In this document: positions 1 to 7,791 of the stretch, one piece after another
How the letters are laid out: each line of letters begins with the position of its first letter
Numbering within the stretch: the first letter of the stretch is position 1
Assembly: GCA_965368585.1 (NCBI GenBank)
Contig: CBDUNM010000022.1
Span: forward strand, 1 to 48,311
Direction: 5' to 3'
From: JARRQB01 sp965368585
GTDB lineage: Bacteria > Pseudomonadota > Gammaproteobacteria > Chromatiales > Chromatiaceae
DNA length: 48,311 nucleotides
Notes under the pieces: model-generated
What the model saw: only the letters and a program-made list of their open reading frames with translations
What the model was told of the DNA's origin: nothing
Database searches by the model: none
Program-made: the position numbers and the translations under genes

Positions 1-1
1 G

Positions 2-154
2 GACGTTCCGATTTCGGAGGCAGTCCAGCTTGTCTTGATCGCTGTCATCACCGCCGTTGCATTGTGTTCGGTTCTTTCGGGTCTGGACCGGGGCATAAAG
101 TGGCTATCTCAGGTCAACATGTGGCTGACGATTGTCCTGCTGGTCTTCTTTTTC
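2..154 (+). pseudogene. BCCT-family transporter fragment (both ends missing)
   Basis: The first ~150 bases read as one open frame whose translation has the hallmark of betaine/choline/carnitine transporters: a hydrophobic helix, then SGLDRGIKWLSQVNMWL, then another hydrophobic stretch. In the family this Ser-Gly-Leu-Asp-x-Gly-Ile and Leu-Ser-x-x-Asn block lies in the middle of a ~500-residue, 12-helix protein that takes up compatible solutes. Here the frame runs from the window edge into antisense sequence of a TPR gene at about 138-156 and stops at 259, so the second half of the transporter is absent. The start lies outside the window. Either the gene was cut by a rearrangement or two unrelated fragments were joined in assembly. 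The family call is firm; the exact join is not. Confidence 0.7.
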
Positions 155-574
155 GGGCTTCTCCTGTTCCACTTCCGCCATTTGCGCATCGGCAATGATG
201 ATGCGGGCCAGCCCCAGGTTGTAGCTGGCGTCCTTGTGATCCGGATCGAACTTCAATAGCTCTTCGTAAACGGCTGCCGCTTCGTCGTATTTACCGGCTT
301 TGAACAGCGCGTTGCCTAGGTTGTATTGTGCGTCTTTGCGCACCTCTTCACGCGTTGTGTTGCGAAACGAATTGGCCGCCGCATCGTACTGACCGGCCCG
401 ATACTGAGCGACACCGCGCCGGTATGTATCATCGAATTCGCGTGCCGCTTGTGCGTACTTGCCGTCGCGATACAGGCGCGTAGCGGCCTGTTGGCCGTTG
501 TCGAAGATCGACGCGGCAGCCGAAGCAGTCATACACAACAGCACGGCGATGGATCCCTGACGAAGAAAGGTCAT
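104..574 (-). CDS. BatC-like TPR protein, 3' end probably lost at a junction
   Basis: A 156-residue protein begins with a probable signal peptide (residues 1-22, ending Ala-Ala-Ala-Ser). Tetratricopeptide repeats follow at about 30-70 and 80-125, with the YNLGNALFKAGKYDEAAAVY consensus. It is the last member seen of the MoxR/Bat operon, and its ATG overlaps the BatB stop by 4 bases, so it is probably translationally coupled. In related operons this TPR protein has a longer acidic or Gln-rich tail and is followed by BatD. Here the last ~11 residues are encoded by the antisense of a BCCT transporter fragment, so the natural C-terminus and BatD seem cut off. It is presumed to be a periplasmic or membrane-anchored scaffold for the VWA proteins; the exact role is unknown. 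Confidence 0.8.
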   Translation of the reverse strand: MTFLRQGSIAVLLCMTASAAASIFDNGQQAATRLYRDGKYAQAAREFDDTYRRGVAQYRAGQYDAAANSFRNTTREEVRKDAQYNLGNALFKAGKYDEAAAVYEELLKFDPDHKDASYNLGLARIIIADAQMAEVEQEKPEKEDQQDNRQPHVDLR

Positions 575-1593
575 AAGGATGCACCACTGGAGCGGATACG
601 ACGAAACAGGGGTAAGATCACGAGTGCCGCCAGTCCCGCGGGCCAGAAGAATTGCTCTCGCCAGATACGCGTTTTCTCCTCGGCAACCGCCGATGCCTGG
701 CTGTCGTTTGCTATCTGCGCAAGGATGTCTTCGGTATCGGCTATGCCGGGCGCTGCGCGTCGATACAGACCGCCGCCTGCATCGGCGAGTGCGCTGAGTG
801 CCGTTTCATCCAGTTTTGACAGGATGAGTCCGTACCGGGGGTGACGCATTGGCGTGCCGCTGCGTCCCGGTACGGTTGCGCCATCCGCGGTGCCGACGCC
901 GATGACGTGCAGATGCATTCCACTGCTACTGAGTTCGCGGGCGAGTTCGATGTGCGCTTGGTCGCCGTAGTCGCCGTCGGTTATGAGAATCAGATGCTTG
1001 CTGCTGTCGTCGGGTTGTCCTGCCAGCATCTGGCGGGCGCGGGCCAACGCTTCGGTCACCCGGCTGCCCTTGTAGCGCACCAGATTCGTCGACAGGGCGG
1101 GAAGTTGACGTTCCAGCGTAGTCCGATCCTCGGTTAGAGGCGATATGACGTGTGCGACGGTTGCGAATCCGATCAGGCCGATGCGGGAGTATCGATTGCC
1201 GCGAATCAGATCTTCGATCTCTTGACGGGCGCGTGCGAGTCGTGACGGCGCGACATCGTCGGCATCCATCGATCGCGACAGATCCAGCAGTATGATCACG
1301 TCGCTGCCGGGTCGGAACAGCTGCATATCCACATAGTCCCAACGTGGCGTAGCAATGGCGAGGACCAACAGCGTCCAGACTACCGACCATTGAATAAAGC
1401 GACGTTTCACCAAGGCGGGATCCGCGTCGCTCTGACCCAGGAGATGCGGAAGCAGGTGGCCGTGGGCGTAATTCCTGTAGCGGGCGATATTGCGTTTGAC
1501 CCGGCTGGTGCGCAACCACAGCCACGTCAGCAGCGGCACGGGAAGGAGCAACAGCCACAACGGTGCGACGAAGTGAAATCCCGATTCAGCCAT
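571..1593 (-). CDS. batB: BatB-like VWA-domain membrane protein
   Basis: A 340-residue protein has an N-terminal membrane segment (about 10-27), a second near 68-82, a von Willebrand A domain from about 95 to 280, and a C-terminal membrane helix near 315-330. The MIDAS metal site is visible as DLSRSMD (about 103-109), with a later Thr and the Asp of ITDGDYGD. VWA proteins of this kind sit in the inner membrane with the VWA domain exposed, and work with MoxR ATPases in envelope stress or in maturing other complexes; the substrate here is unknown. The start overlaps the batA stop region by 8 bases. BatA and BatB are paralogues; order and size suggest this is BatB. Confidence 0.85.
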   Translation of the reverse strand: MAESGFHFVAPLWLLLLPVPLLTWLWLRTSRVKRNIARYRNYAHGHLLPHLLGQSDADPALVKRRFIQWSVVWTLLVLAIATPRWDYVDMQLFRPGSDVIILLDLSRSMDADDVAPSRLARARQEIEDLIRGNRYSRIGLIGFATVAHVISPLTEDRTTLERQLPALSTNLVRYKGSRVTEALARARQMLAGQPDDSSKHLILITDGDYGDQAHIELARELSSSGMHLHVIGVGTADGATVPGRSGTPMRHPRYGLILSKLDETALSALADAGGGLYRRAAPGIADTEDILAQIANDSQASAVAEEKTRIWREQFFWPAGLAALVILPLFRRIRSSGASL

Positions 1594-2626
1594 GGTCCGC
1601 CCGTATCAGCTGTCGATTCTGTGCGCCGGGGAACAGGCCCAGGAGCAGGAATAAGACCAACGCAAGGGCCAGCGGCCAATGGAACAGCGGGTGGGGGATC
1701 AGAACCGTGCGCGATTCGGCGCGGGTCTTCTCGAGCTGGTCAATGCGACTGTAAATGGCATCCAGCGCATTGGTGTCGGTGGCGCGGAAATAAGCGCCCT
1801 GCGCGATGTCGGCAATTCGTTGCAGGAGTTCCTCGTCGATCGTCAGGTCGGTGGCGAACTCATAGCCGCGATAATCGGAGGTTCTGAGCCGCACGCGTTC
1901 CTTCGTGCTGCCGACGCCGATGGTATAGATTCGTATGCCTTCGCGCGCCGCCAGGCGGGCGGCTTCCATGGGGGGAATCAAGCCGCCGTCGGGTTTGCCG
2001 TCCGTGATCAGGATCAGGACCCGCGAACCCGGTGGGCGCTCACGCAGCTTTTTAATGGCTAGGCCCAATCCGTCGCCGATTGCGGTGCCGTCTCCCGCCA
2101 TGCTCGGCTCGATGTCGTCGAGCTGAAAACGCACGGCATCGCGGTCATAGGTGAGCGGTGACAGCACGAACGCGTGGTCACCGAACACGATCAAGCCGAT
2201 CCGATCGCCTTCGCGCTCCGCGATGAACTTGTCCATGGTGCCTTTGAGGACAGCCATTCGGCTGATCGGCTGCTGATTGCTGGTGAAGTCTTCGGCCGTC
2301 ATGGAGCGAGAGGTATCCAGCGCCAGCATCAGGTCATATCCTTCGGTGCGGCTTTCAGTGTAGGGCTCCAGCCATTGCGGTCGCATCAGGGCCAGCGTCA
2401 GGCAAACCCACAGCAGGGCGAGCAGTGCTGCGTGCAGTCGGCTCGAGATGGACGATCGGGGTCGCCGCGTTTCGAAGCTCTCCTTCAGCATATCCAGATT
2501 GCCGTGCAAGAGCGTCTCACGCGGCGCCTCCAGCGCCTTGTCTTCGGACGGTCGCGTCCAGAATAGGCGAACCAGAATCGGCAGGACGATCAGCACGCCC
2601 ATCCAAGGCCAGTGAAAGCTAAACAC
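1586..2626 (-). CDS. batA: BatA-like VWA-domain membrane protein
   Basis: A 346-residue paralogue of the next gene shows the same plan: membrane segments near residues 5-25 and 63-82, a VWA domain from about 100 to 295, and a C-terminal helix near 315-332. The MIDAS motif is DTSRSM, followed by the conserved ITDGKPDGG block. The start is GTG and overlaps the preceding DUF4381 gene by 8 bases. Conserved order after MoxR, DUF58 and DUF4381 supports BatA. The family was first named for Bacteroides aerotolerance, but in proteobacteria its job is not settled. It probably forms a membrane VWA pair with BatB. Confidence 0.85.
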   Translation of the reverse strand: MFSFHWPWMGVLIVLPILVRLFWTRPSEDKALEAPRETLLHGNLDMLKESFETRRPRSSISSRLHAALLALLWVCLTLALMRPQWLEPYTESRTEGYDLMLALDTSRSMTAEDFTSNQQPISRMAVLKGTMDKFIAEREGDRIGLIVFGDHAFVLSPLTYDRDAVRFQLDDIEPSMAGDGTAIGDGLGLAIKKLRERPPGSRVLILITDGKPDGGLIPPMEAARLAAREGIRIYTIGVGSTKERVRLRTSDYRGYEFATDLTIDEELLQRIADIAQGAYFRATDTNALDAIYSRIDQLEKTRAESRTVLIPHPLFHWPLALALVLFLLLGLFPGAQNRQLIRADHG

Positions 2627-3152
2627 GTACCTGTTCCTCCTGACGCCGGCAGGGTTTCAGATCCGCAGCAGACCAATGCATCGCCGCGTCGATGAGGGTC
2701 TCCAGATGGGTCGCTGCATCGGCAGACAAGGTCGGTGCGTAGGGCGCGTCGGCGAGTAATGCGCCCTTGTTGGGCCAATCGAAGCGGTGCGGATCGTGGT
2801 CCCGCAGCCAGCTCAGCCAGGCCTTTCCAGTCAGTCCGGCACATGCGTCGCGGCCACAGCGTGCCATGGCGATGCGGCGCATGAGTTCGGAGAGTTCGCT
2901 GGCAACCTGTTTGGCGTCTTCGGTTCCGGCGCGGGCGCGTAAGGCGCGCAGTTCGGCGGTTCCGGACTTACGCCAATCGGGCTCTGATCGGTTTTGCCGG
3001 ATGAACCGGTAAGGACGGTAACGGACCACCAGAATCACCACGATCGCCACTGCCAGCGCCAGCAGCCACCAACCGGGACCCGGCGGCCACGGCGACACCG
3101 GGTCGATGTCACGAATGTCGCGCAGCCTTTCTGCCAGATCGTTGGGCGTCAT
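2619..3152 (-). CDS. DUF4381-domain membrane protein
   Basis: A 177-residue protein opens with a short conserved amphipathic stretch (LAERLRDIRDIDPVSPWPPGPGWW). A single transmembrane helix follows (about 29-44), then a cytoplasmic helical domain rich in Arg and Ala. This matches DUF4381, found between the DUF58 gene and batA in many gammaproteobacterial MoxR operons. The PP-GWW segment just before the helix is the most recognisable mark. The start overlaps the DUF58 stop by 4 bases (ATGA type), implying coupled translation. No catalytic motif is seen. A role as membrane adaptor linking the cytoplasmic ATPase to the VWA proteins is an inference. Confidence 0.8.
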   Translation of the reverse strand: MTPNDLAERLRDIRDIDPVSPWPPGPGWWLLALAVAIVVILVVRYRPYRFIRQNRSEPDWRKSGTAELRALRARAGTEDAKQVASELSELMRRIAMARCGRDACAGLTGKAWLSWLRDHDPHRFDWPNKGALLADAPYAPTLSADAATHLETLIDAAMHWSAADLKPCRRQEEQVRV

Positions 3153-4075
3153 GAACGTGTCCGGGTGCGCACCCTACGCTGCAATCCTTCCATCAGCGAA
3201 CGATGTACGTCACACTCGGTGCTAATAGGAATGGTCGACACGTTGAGTCGGTTGGCGAGCATGACCAGTTCATCACGTCTACTCTGCCAGTTCTCGTGAT
3301 AGCGTCTGCGTTCCGCCTCCCCGGCGGTATTCAACTCGACAAGTTCACCGTTCGTTCCCCGAAACAACGCCCGGCCGACGTTGGGGAGGTCGTAGTCGGC
3401 CACGTCGTCGACGGGCACGATGACGACGGTGTGACTTTGGCACAGCTGACCCAACGAGCGATCCAGGCCGTGCAAGCGTCGGTTGAAATCCGCGATCACG
3501 AAAATAAGGGCGCCGGTCCCGGCGCCGCGCTCGGCGCGCTGCAAAATACGCTCTAAACAATCTTCGCTGGGACCGGGGTCGGCCGGGCTGGCGGCGAGAT
3601 CATGCAACAGGCGCCACAGCGCCCGCCGGTCCTTGGTCGGGCGATAGTGCTGTGGGCCGGTTGCGGTGTTGCCGAACAAAATGCCGCCCACGCGGTCGCC
3701 GTGACGGTTGGCCGCCCAGCCGACGAGGGCCGCGGCACGTGCGGCCTGTACGTACTTGAACGTGTTTCGCGTGCCAAAATGCATATGGGGACCGTTGTCC
3801 AGGCACAGAATCACGCTGCGTTCGCGTTCTTCCCGGTAAACCTTTAAGTGGGGCTCGTTGGTACGCGCGGTCACTTTCCAGTCCATGTTTCGAATGTCGT
3901 CGCCTTCACGATATTCGCGGACCTCCTCGAAATTCAGCCCCTGGCCGCGAAATACCGAGGCATATACGCCCGCGAATGCCGAATTGACCAGGTGGTGCGA
4001 AGCCAGCCCCAGCGTGTGGGCCTGGTGACGCAGTTCCAGCAGTTCGTCCAGTCGTGTTTCGGGCGCTTCACTCAC
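3149..4075 (-). CDS. DUF58 (VWA-like) protein of the MoxR operon
   Basis: A 308-residue cytoplasmic protein carries the DUF58 signature around residues 48-85: a Gly-Leu-Asn-Phe-Glu lead-in, then REYREGDDIRNMDWKVTAR and VYREERERS. The C-terminal half is a divergent VWA fold beginning at ILCLDNGP. DUF58 proteins almost always adjoin MoxR AAA ATPases and are thought to be their partners or substrates. The start overlaps the MoxR stop by 4 bases and the end overlaps the DUF4381 start by 4. The MIDAS serines are not conserved (DNGPHM in place of DxSxS), so metal binding may be weak or absent. The family call is firm, the biochemical role unknown. Confidence 0.88.
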   Translation of the reverse strand: MSEAPETRLDELLELRHQAHTLGLASHHLVNSAFAGVYASVFRGQGLNFEEVREYREGDDIRNMDWKVTARTNEPHLKVYREERERSVILCLDNGPHMHFGTRNTFKYVQAARAAALVGWAANRHGDRVGGILFGNTATGPQHYRPTKDRRALWRLLHDLAASPADPGPSEDCLERILQRAERGAGTGALIFVIADFNRRLHGLDRSLGQLCQSHTVVIVPVDDVADYDLPNVGRALFRGTNGELVELNTAGEAERRRYHENWQSRRDELVMLANRLNVSTIPISTECDVHRSLMEGLQRRVRTRTRS

Positions 4076-5091
4076 GGGATGGCGACCAGCTCCAGCAGAC
4101 GGTTGACGAAGTCATCCGTGGAAATACCTTCGGCCTCGGCCTCGAAGGTGAGTAGCAGGCGGTGTCTTAGAATCTCCGGTGCGACGTGCTGAATGTGTTC
4201 CGGGCCAACGTATTCGTCCCCCCGCAGCCACGCTTCGGCACGCGCGCAGCGTGCCAGTGCAATGGACGCCCGCGGCGACGCGCCGAATCGCAGCCATCTG
4301 CCGAGGTCCTGATCGTAGGCCGCCGGCTTGCGTGTCGCATGCACCAGATCGACTACGTACCGATACAGTTTCGGATCGAGGTAGATCTCCGCCACCGCTT
4401 GCCGCATGGCGAAGAGCGTGGTTTGATCCAGTACCCGCTCGGGCGGTTTGGGCTCGGTTTTCTGCAGGTCGTTGTCCAACTCGAGTATCCGGAGTTCCTC
4501 ATCCCGACTCGGGTAGTCGACGCGCACTTGCATCAAAAAGCGGTCCAGTTGCGCCTCGGGAAGGTGGTAAGTGCCTTCCTGTTCGATCGGGTTCTGAGTC
4601 GCCAGCACCATGAACAACGCGGGCAGAGGATAGGTGGTCTGACCCACGGTGATGTGCCGCTCGGCCATTGATTCGAGCAGCGCGGCTTGTACTTTGGCGG
4701 GTGCGCGATTGACTTCATCGGCGAGCAGAATATTGTGAAACAGTGGCCCGGGGCGAAACTCGAACTCGCCTTTCTCATGCCGGTAAATATCAGTACCCAC
4801 GAGGTCCGAGGGCAGCAGATCGGGGGTGAATTGAATACGGTGGAAATCACCCTCCAGCCCCTCGGCCAAGGCGTTGACGGCTGTCGTTTTCGCCAACCCC
4901 GGCAATCCTTCGACCAGCAAATGGCCGTCGCTGAGCAGGCAGACCAGCATGCTGTCGATGAGTTTTTGCTGTCCGATGATCCGGGTGGCGATATGTGATC
5001 TCAGGAGATCGAGTTCGTTCGCATTAACCAAGTTTTCGGCCTTTTGTAGCTGTTTGACGATCGCATGAATACGCGCTTGGTTTCTTTTCAC
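4072..5091 (-). CDS. MoxR-family AAA+ ATPase
   Basis: The AAA+ core shows Walker A (GLPGLAKTT), Walker B (LLADEVNRAPAKVQ), sensor 1 (LATQNPIEQEGTYHLPEAQ) and the arginine-finger segment (LDRFLM), all standard for MoxR chaperone-like ATPases. The open frame reaches back to 5316, but the first ~75 residues are unlike the family and overlap selU. I therefore choose the in-frame GTG at 5091 (VKRNQ...), giving 339 residues, close to the usual length; its ribosome site (AGG) is weak. It heads the coupled operon with DUF58, DUF4381, BatA, BatB and a TPR protein, and presumably powers remodelling of a target through the VWA proteins. The start is the least certain point. Confidence 0.88.
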   Translation of the reverse strand: MKRNQARIHAIVKQLQKAENLVNANELDLLRSHIATRIIGQQKLIDSMLVCLLSDGHLLVEGLPGLAKTTAVNALAEGLEGDFHRIQFTPDLLPSDLVGTDIYRHEKGEFEFRPGPLFHNILLADEVNRAPAKVQAALLESMAERHITVGQTTYPLPALFMVLATQNPIEQEGTYHLPEAQLDRFLMQVRVDYPSRDEELRILELDNDLQKTEPKPPERVLDQTTLFAMRQAVAEIYLDPKLYRYVVDLVHATRKPAAYDQDLGRWLRFGASPRASIALARCARAEAWLRGDEYVGPEHIQHVAPEILRHRLLLTFEAEAEGISTDDFVNRLLELVAIP

Positions 5092-5293
5092 AGAGGCCTG
5101 ATTACGGGACTCTATAGCCGTATGAGTGTGTTGGGTTTCGGCGTCGAGTGCAACCCATGTTCTACTGATTGGGGTATCGAATCGGGACCTGAGTCGGGTC
5201 AGCCATTCGGTCGTTTTTGCAGTGACTGGGCGGCGCCAATTCGGCAGCTCCCGAATGCGCGGCAAGCCGGGGGGGAAGGATCGCCGCGCGGGT

Positions 5294-6406
5294 TCAGTGT
5301 TCCGATTGACGCGCACTCAGGAACTGCAACACGGCGGCGGCGTCACCCCTGAAGCATATCCGGTGACGTTTTTTCTCGAGCTGATAGTCGTACATCGGGT
5401 CGTAGTATTCGCTGAGCAATGCCGCTATCCAACCGCGGTGCGGCCCCGGGTCGTCGGCGATGGCATGATGCCGCAATGCGGTTTCGAGGAGTTTGCGCAA
5501 TTCCTGGTGACGTGCGCCGCCCAGGCGTTTGCGAATACGGTCCAAGCTGTTCAGCAGTCCGGCAGACCAGCGTTTGAAACCCTCCTGCCGTCCGTGTAGG
5601 TCGCGGTACTCTCCCAGAGCAGCCGTAATGTACTCTTGCAACGTGATTTCTACCCTTTCATCCAGGTCGGCTTCGAGAATGACGCAGGGCGCGGTAGAAA
5701 ACAATTCCCACAGCGTATTCGGCAGATGCCGCGACCCGATATTCTTGCTCTCGTCCTCGACGACGATCGGGGTGGAGACTTGAGTACGATGTTTGAGTAG
5801 CGCGACAGAAAGCGAATTTTCGAAGTTGATCTGCGACGGTTGGTCGGTGGGATGCCGACCGAAGGCCGACCCGCGGTGCCAGGCCAGATGTTCGAGGTCC
5901 AGGGTGTAGGGTATCCGGTGCAGCAGTTGTGTCTTACCGACGCCGGTGCGACCGCCCAACATGAGGGGTTTGATTTCCCGCACCGAACGGTCCAACTCAT
6001 CGAGCAGAAAGCGGCGTAACGCCTTATACCCGCCGCGAACGCGCGGTATCGCCAGGCCGGTTGCTTCGTACAGCCAATGCTGCGATATCTTGGAACGCAT
6101 ACCGCCGCGAAAGCAGTACAGAACGGCGGTTGGGTTTTGCTCGACAAACCGTGTCCAGGCCGCCACGCGAGCCATCTTGACCGGACCCTGGATGAGTTCG
6201 TGCCCGAACTCGACCGCGGCTTCTTGCCCCGCGTCGTTATAACGCAATCCGATCCGGTGGCGTTCGTCGTCGTCGATCAGGGGCAAATTGAGTGCTCGAG
6301 GAAAGGCGCCCTGTTCAAACTCGACCGGTGCGCGTACGTCCAGCAGCGGAACGTCTTTGACGAACAGGTCGCGGTACTCTTCGGTTTGCGGCAGATCGAC
6401 TGACAT
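5294..6406 (-). CDS. selU: tRNA 2-selenouridine synthase (SelU/MnmH)
   Basis: The 370-residue protein has an N-terminal rhodanese domain (LLDVRAPVEFEQGAFP near residues 20-35) with the catalytic cysteine in LYCFRGGMRS. A P-loop domain follows (LGGRTGVGKTQLL). SelU replaces the sulfur of 2-thiouridine at the wobble position of Lys, Glu and Gln tRNAs with selenium from selenophosphate, through a geranylated intermediate. The frame extends to 6532, but homology starts at the ATG at 6406 (MSVDLPQ), chosen here. It lies directly upstream of the MoxR gene on the same strand and diverges from tcdA, also a tRNA-modification gene. Selenophosphate synthase (selD) is not in the window. Confidence 0.9.
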   Translation of the reverse strand: MSVDLPQTEEYRDLFVKDVPLLDVRAPVEFEQGAFPRALNLPLIDDDERHRIGLRYNDAGQEAAVEFGHELIQGPVKMARVAAWTRFVEQNPTAVLYCFRGGMRSKISQHWLYEATGLAIPRVRGGYKALRRFLLDELDRSVREIKPLMLGGRTGVGKTQLLHRIPYTLDLEHLAWHRGSAFGRHPTDQPSQINFENSLSVALLKHRTQVSTPIVVEDESKNIGSRHLPNTLWELFSTAPCVILEADLDERVEITLQEYITAALGEYRDLHGRQEGFKRWSAGLLNSLDRIRKRLGGARHQELRKLLETALRHHAIADDPGPHRGWIAALLSEYYDPMYDYQLEKKRHRICFRGDAAAVLQFLSARQSEH

Positions 6407-6579
6407 GGGTCGTTGCGGGCTCAAAGGATCTCGTGAGGTCAGGATTTCACGACGAATACCGTCGCAGGGCAAGAATCCGACGCGGATGCAATAGTACACT
6501 ATCAACGAAACATGCCAGTTGCACCGGCCCACGCGATATCAACAACTTACAGGGTCTAAAAAAGCCCCTCCCCGAGCCT

Positions 6580-7353
6580 GTGGACGATACGTCATCAGAA
6601 ATCGATTACCAGCGGCGCTTCGGCGGCATCGGGCGCCTGTTCGGTGACGTGGGGTTGCGGCGCCTGCGCCGGGCGCATGTGTGCGTCATCGGGGTCGGGG
6701 GCGTTGGTTCCTGGGCGGCCGAGGCCTTGGTGCGCAGCGGCGTGGAGGCGCTCACCCTGGTAGATATGGACCACGTCGCCGAATCGAATATCAACCGGCA
6801 GCTGGCTGCACTGGACGACACCCTCGGAAAAGCGAAAGTCCAGGTTCTGGCGGAGCGGGCGGCGCTGATCAACCGGCGCTGCCGCGTCAGTACAGTCGAG
6901 GATTTTGTCACCGTGAACAATCTCGGCGAGCTGGTGGACGCCCGATTCTCATGGGTGATCGATTGTATCGACAACGCGCGCACCAAGGCGGCCATTGTTG
7001 CGCACTGTTACAACGGCGGAATTCCGGTCGTAACCGTCGGCGGCGCTGGCGGCAGGGCGGATGCCACGCGTATCCGCGTGTCGGACCTGGCGCGCACGGA
7101 GCAGGACCCGTTGCTGGCGAGGGTGCGCCGGGAGTTGCGGCGGAACTACGGCTTTTCCTCCGATCCGAAACGACGTTTCGACGTGCCCTCGGTATGGTCT
7201 GATGAGCCGGTCAAGATCCCGGACCGGGCCTGCGCCGCGCCGGTCTCCGGCTTAAACTGCGCCGGATTCGGCGCCATCATGCCGGTAACCGCGGGCTTTG
7301 GCATGGTGGCCAGCGGGTTCGTGTTGAGTCGCCTGGTGGCGTACGACGATTGA
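6580..7353 (+). CDS. tcdA: tRNA threonylcarbamoyladenosine dehydratase (TcdA/CsdL)
   Basis: This is an E1-like (ThiF/MoeB fold) protein with the nucleotide-binding loop VIGVGGVGSWAAEALVRSG, the Asp of LVDMD and NINRQ, all close to the N-terminus. TcdA activates the t6A37 carboxylate of ANN-decoding tRNAs with ATP and dehydrates it to the cyclic ct6A form. The frame is open back to 6433, but family members begin just before the DYQRRFGGIGRLFG segment. I pick the GTG at 6580 (257 residues, normal size), which lacks a strong ribosome site. It has no CxxC zinc pair of the ThiF type, as expected for TcdA. It diverges from selU across ~170 bases. Confidence 0.88.
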   Translation: MDDTSSEIDYQRRFGGIGRLFGDVGLRRLRRAHVCVIGVGGVGSWAAEALVRSGVEALTLVDMDHVAESNINRQLAALDDTLGKAKVQVLAERAALINRRCRVSTVEDFVTVNNLGELVDARFSWVIDCIDNARTKAAIVAHCYNGGIPVVTVGGAGGRADATRIRVSDLARTEQDPLLARVRRELRRNYGFSSDPKRRFDVPSVWSDEPVKIPDRACAAPVSGLNCAGFGAIMPVTAGFGMVASGFVLSRLVAYDD

Positions 7354-7406
7354 AGGGGTATTGGCGGCTGCCGCCGTGCGCAAGAGGTCAGGTGGTCGCG
7401 GCGCTC

Positions 7407-7685
7407 TTAAGCAGGTTCGTCGGGAATGAGCAGGCTTTCGATCTGCGCAATGGCATCACGCAATTGCAGCTTGCGTTTTTTCAACCGCCGCAGTTGCAAG
7501 CTGTCCACGTACGCCGCCTCCGCCAAGCGCATGATCGCATCATCGAGATCGCGGTGCTCCTGGCGAAGTTCGAGCAGGCGCGCCTGGTAGGTGGCGATCT
7601 GTTCGTTATCCAAGAACACAGGATACCGCCGGTTCGGTAGGTCTTCGATCGCTGCGCTGCGCGGAGGTTGCCATGTTGCATTCAT
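7407..7685 (-). CDS. YdcH/DUF465-type small helical protein
   Basis: The ATG at 7685 gives 92 residues. After a variable Pro/Arg-rich start, the rest is an alpha-helical hairpin: QARLLELRQEHRDLDDAI, a short turn, then LQLRRLKKRKLQLRDAIAQIE. The charged Leu-x-x-Leu-Lys-Lys-x-Lys-Leu block is the mark of DUF465 (YdcH-like), small proteins of unknown function in proteobacteria. A longer frame to 7802 overlaps valS and has no support. It sits between valS (same strand, upstream) and the end of tcdA (converging). The family assignment is good, the role unknown. Confidence 0.75.
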   Translation of the reverse strand: MNATWQPPRSAAIEDLPNRRYPVFLDNEQIATYQARLLELRQEHRDLDDAIMRLAEAAYVDSLQLRRLKKRKLQLRDAIAQIESLLIPDEPA

Positions 7686-7791
7686 TCCTGTTCCGATCTG
7701 AATATTCGCTGTCGTACTTTGGTGGCAGGTTTGCAGCCTGTGATCGTCGTTAGGATCCGACGCCTGCGTCGAATCGAACCAAGACCGTATC

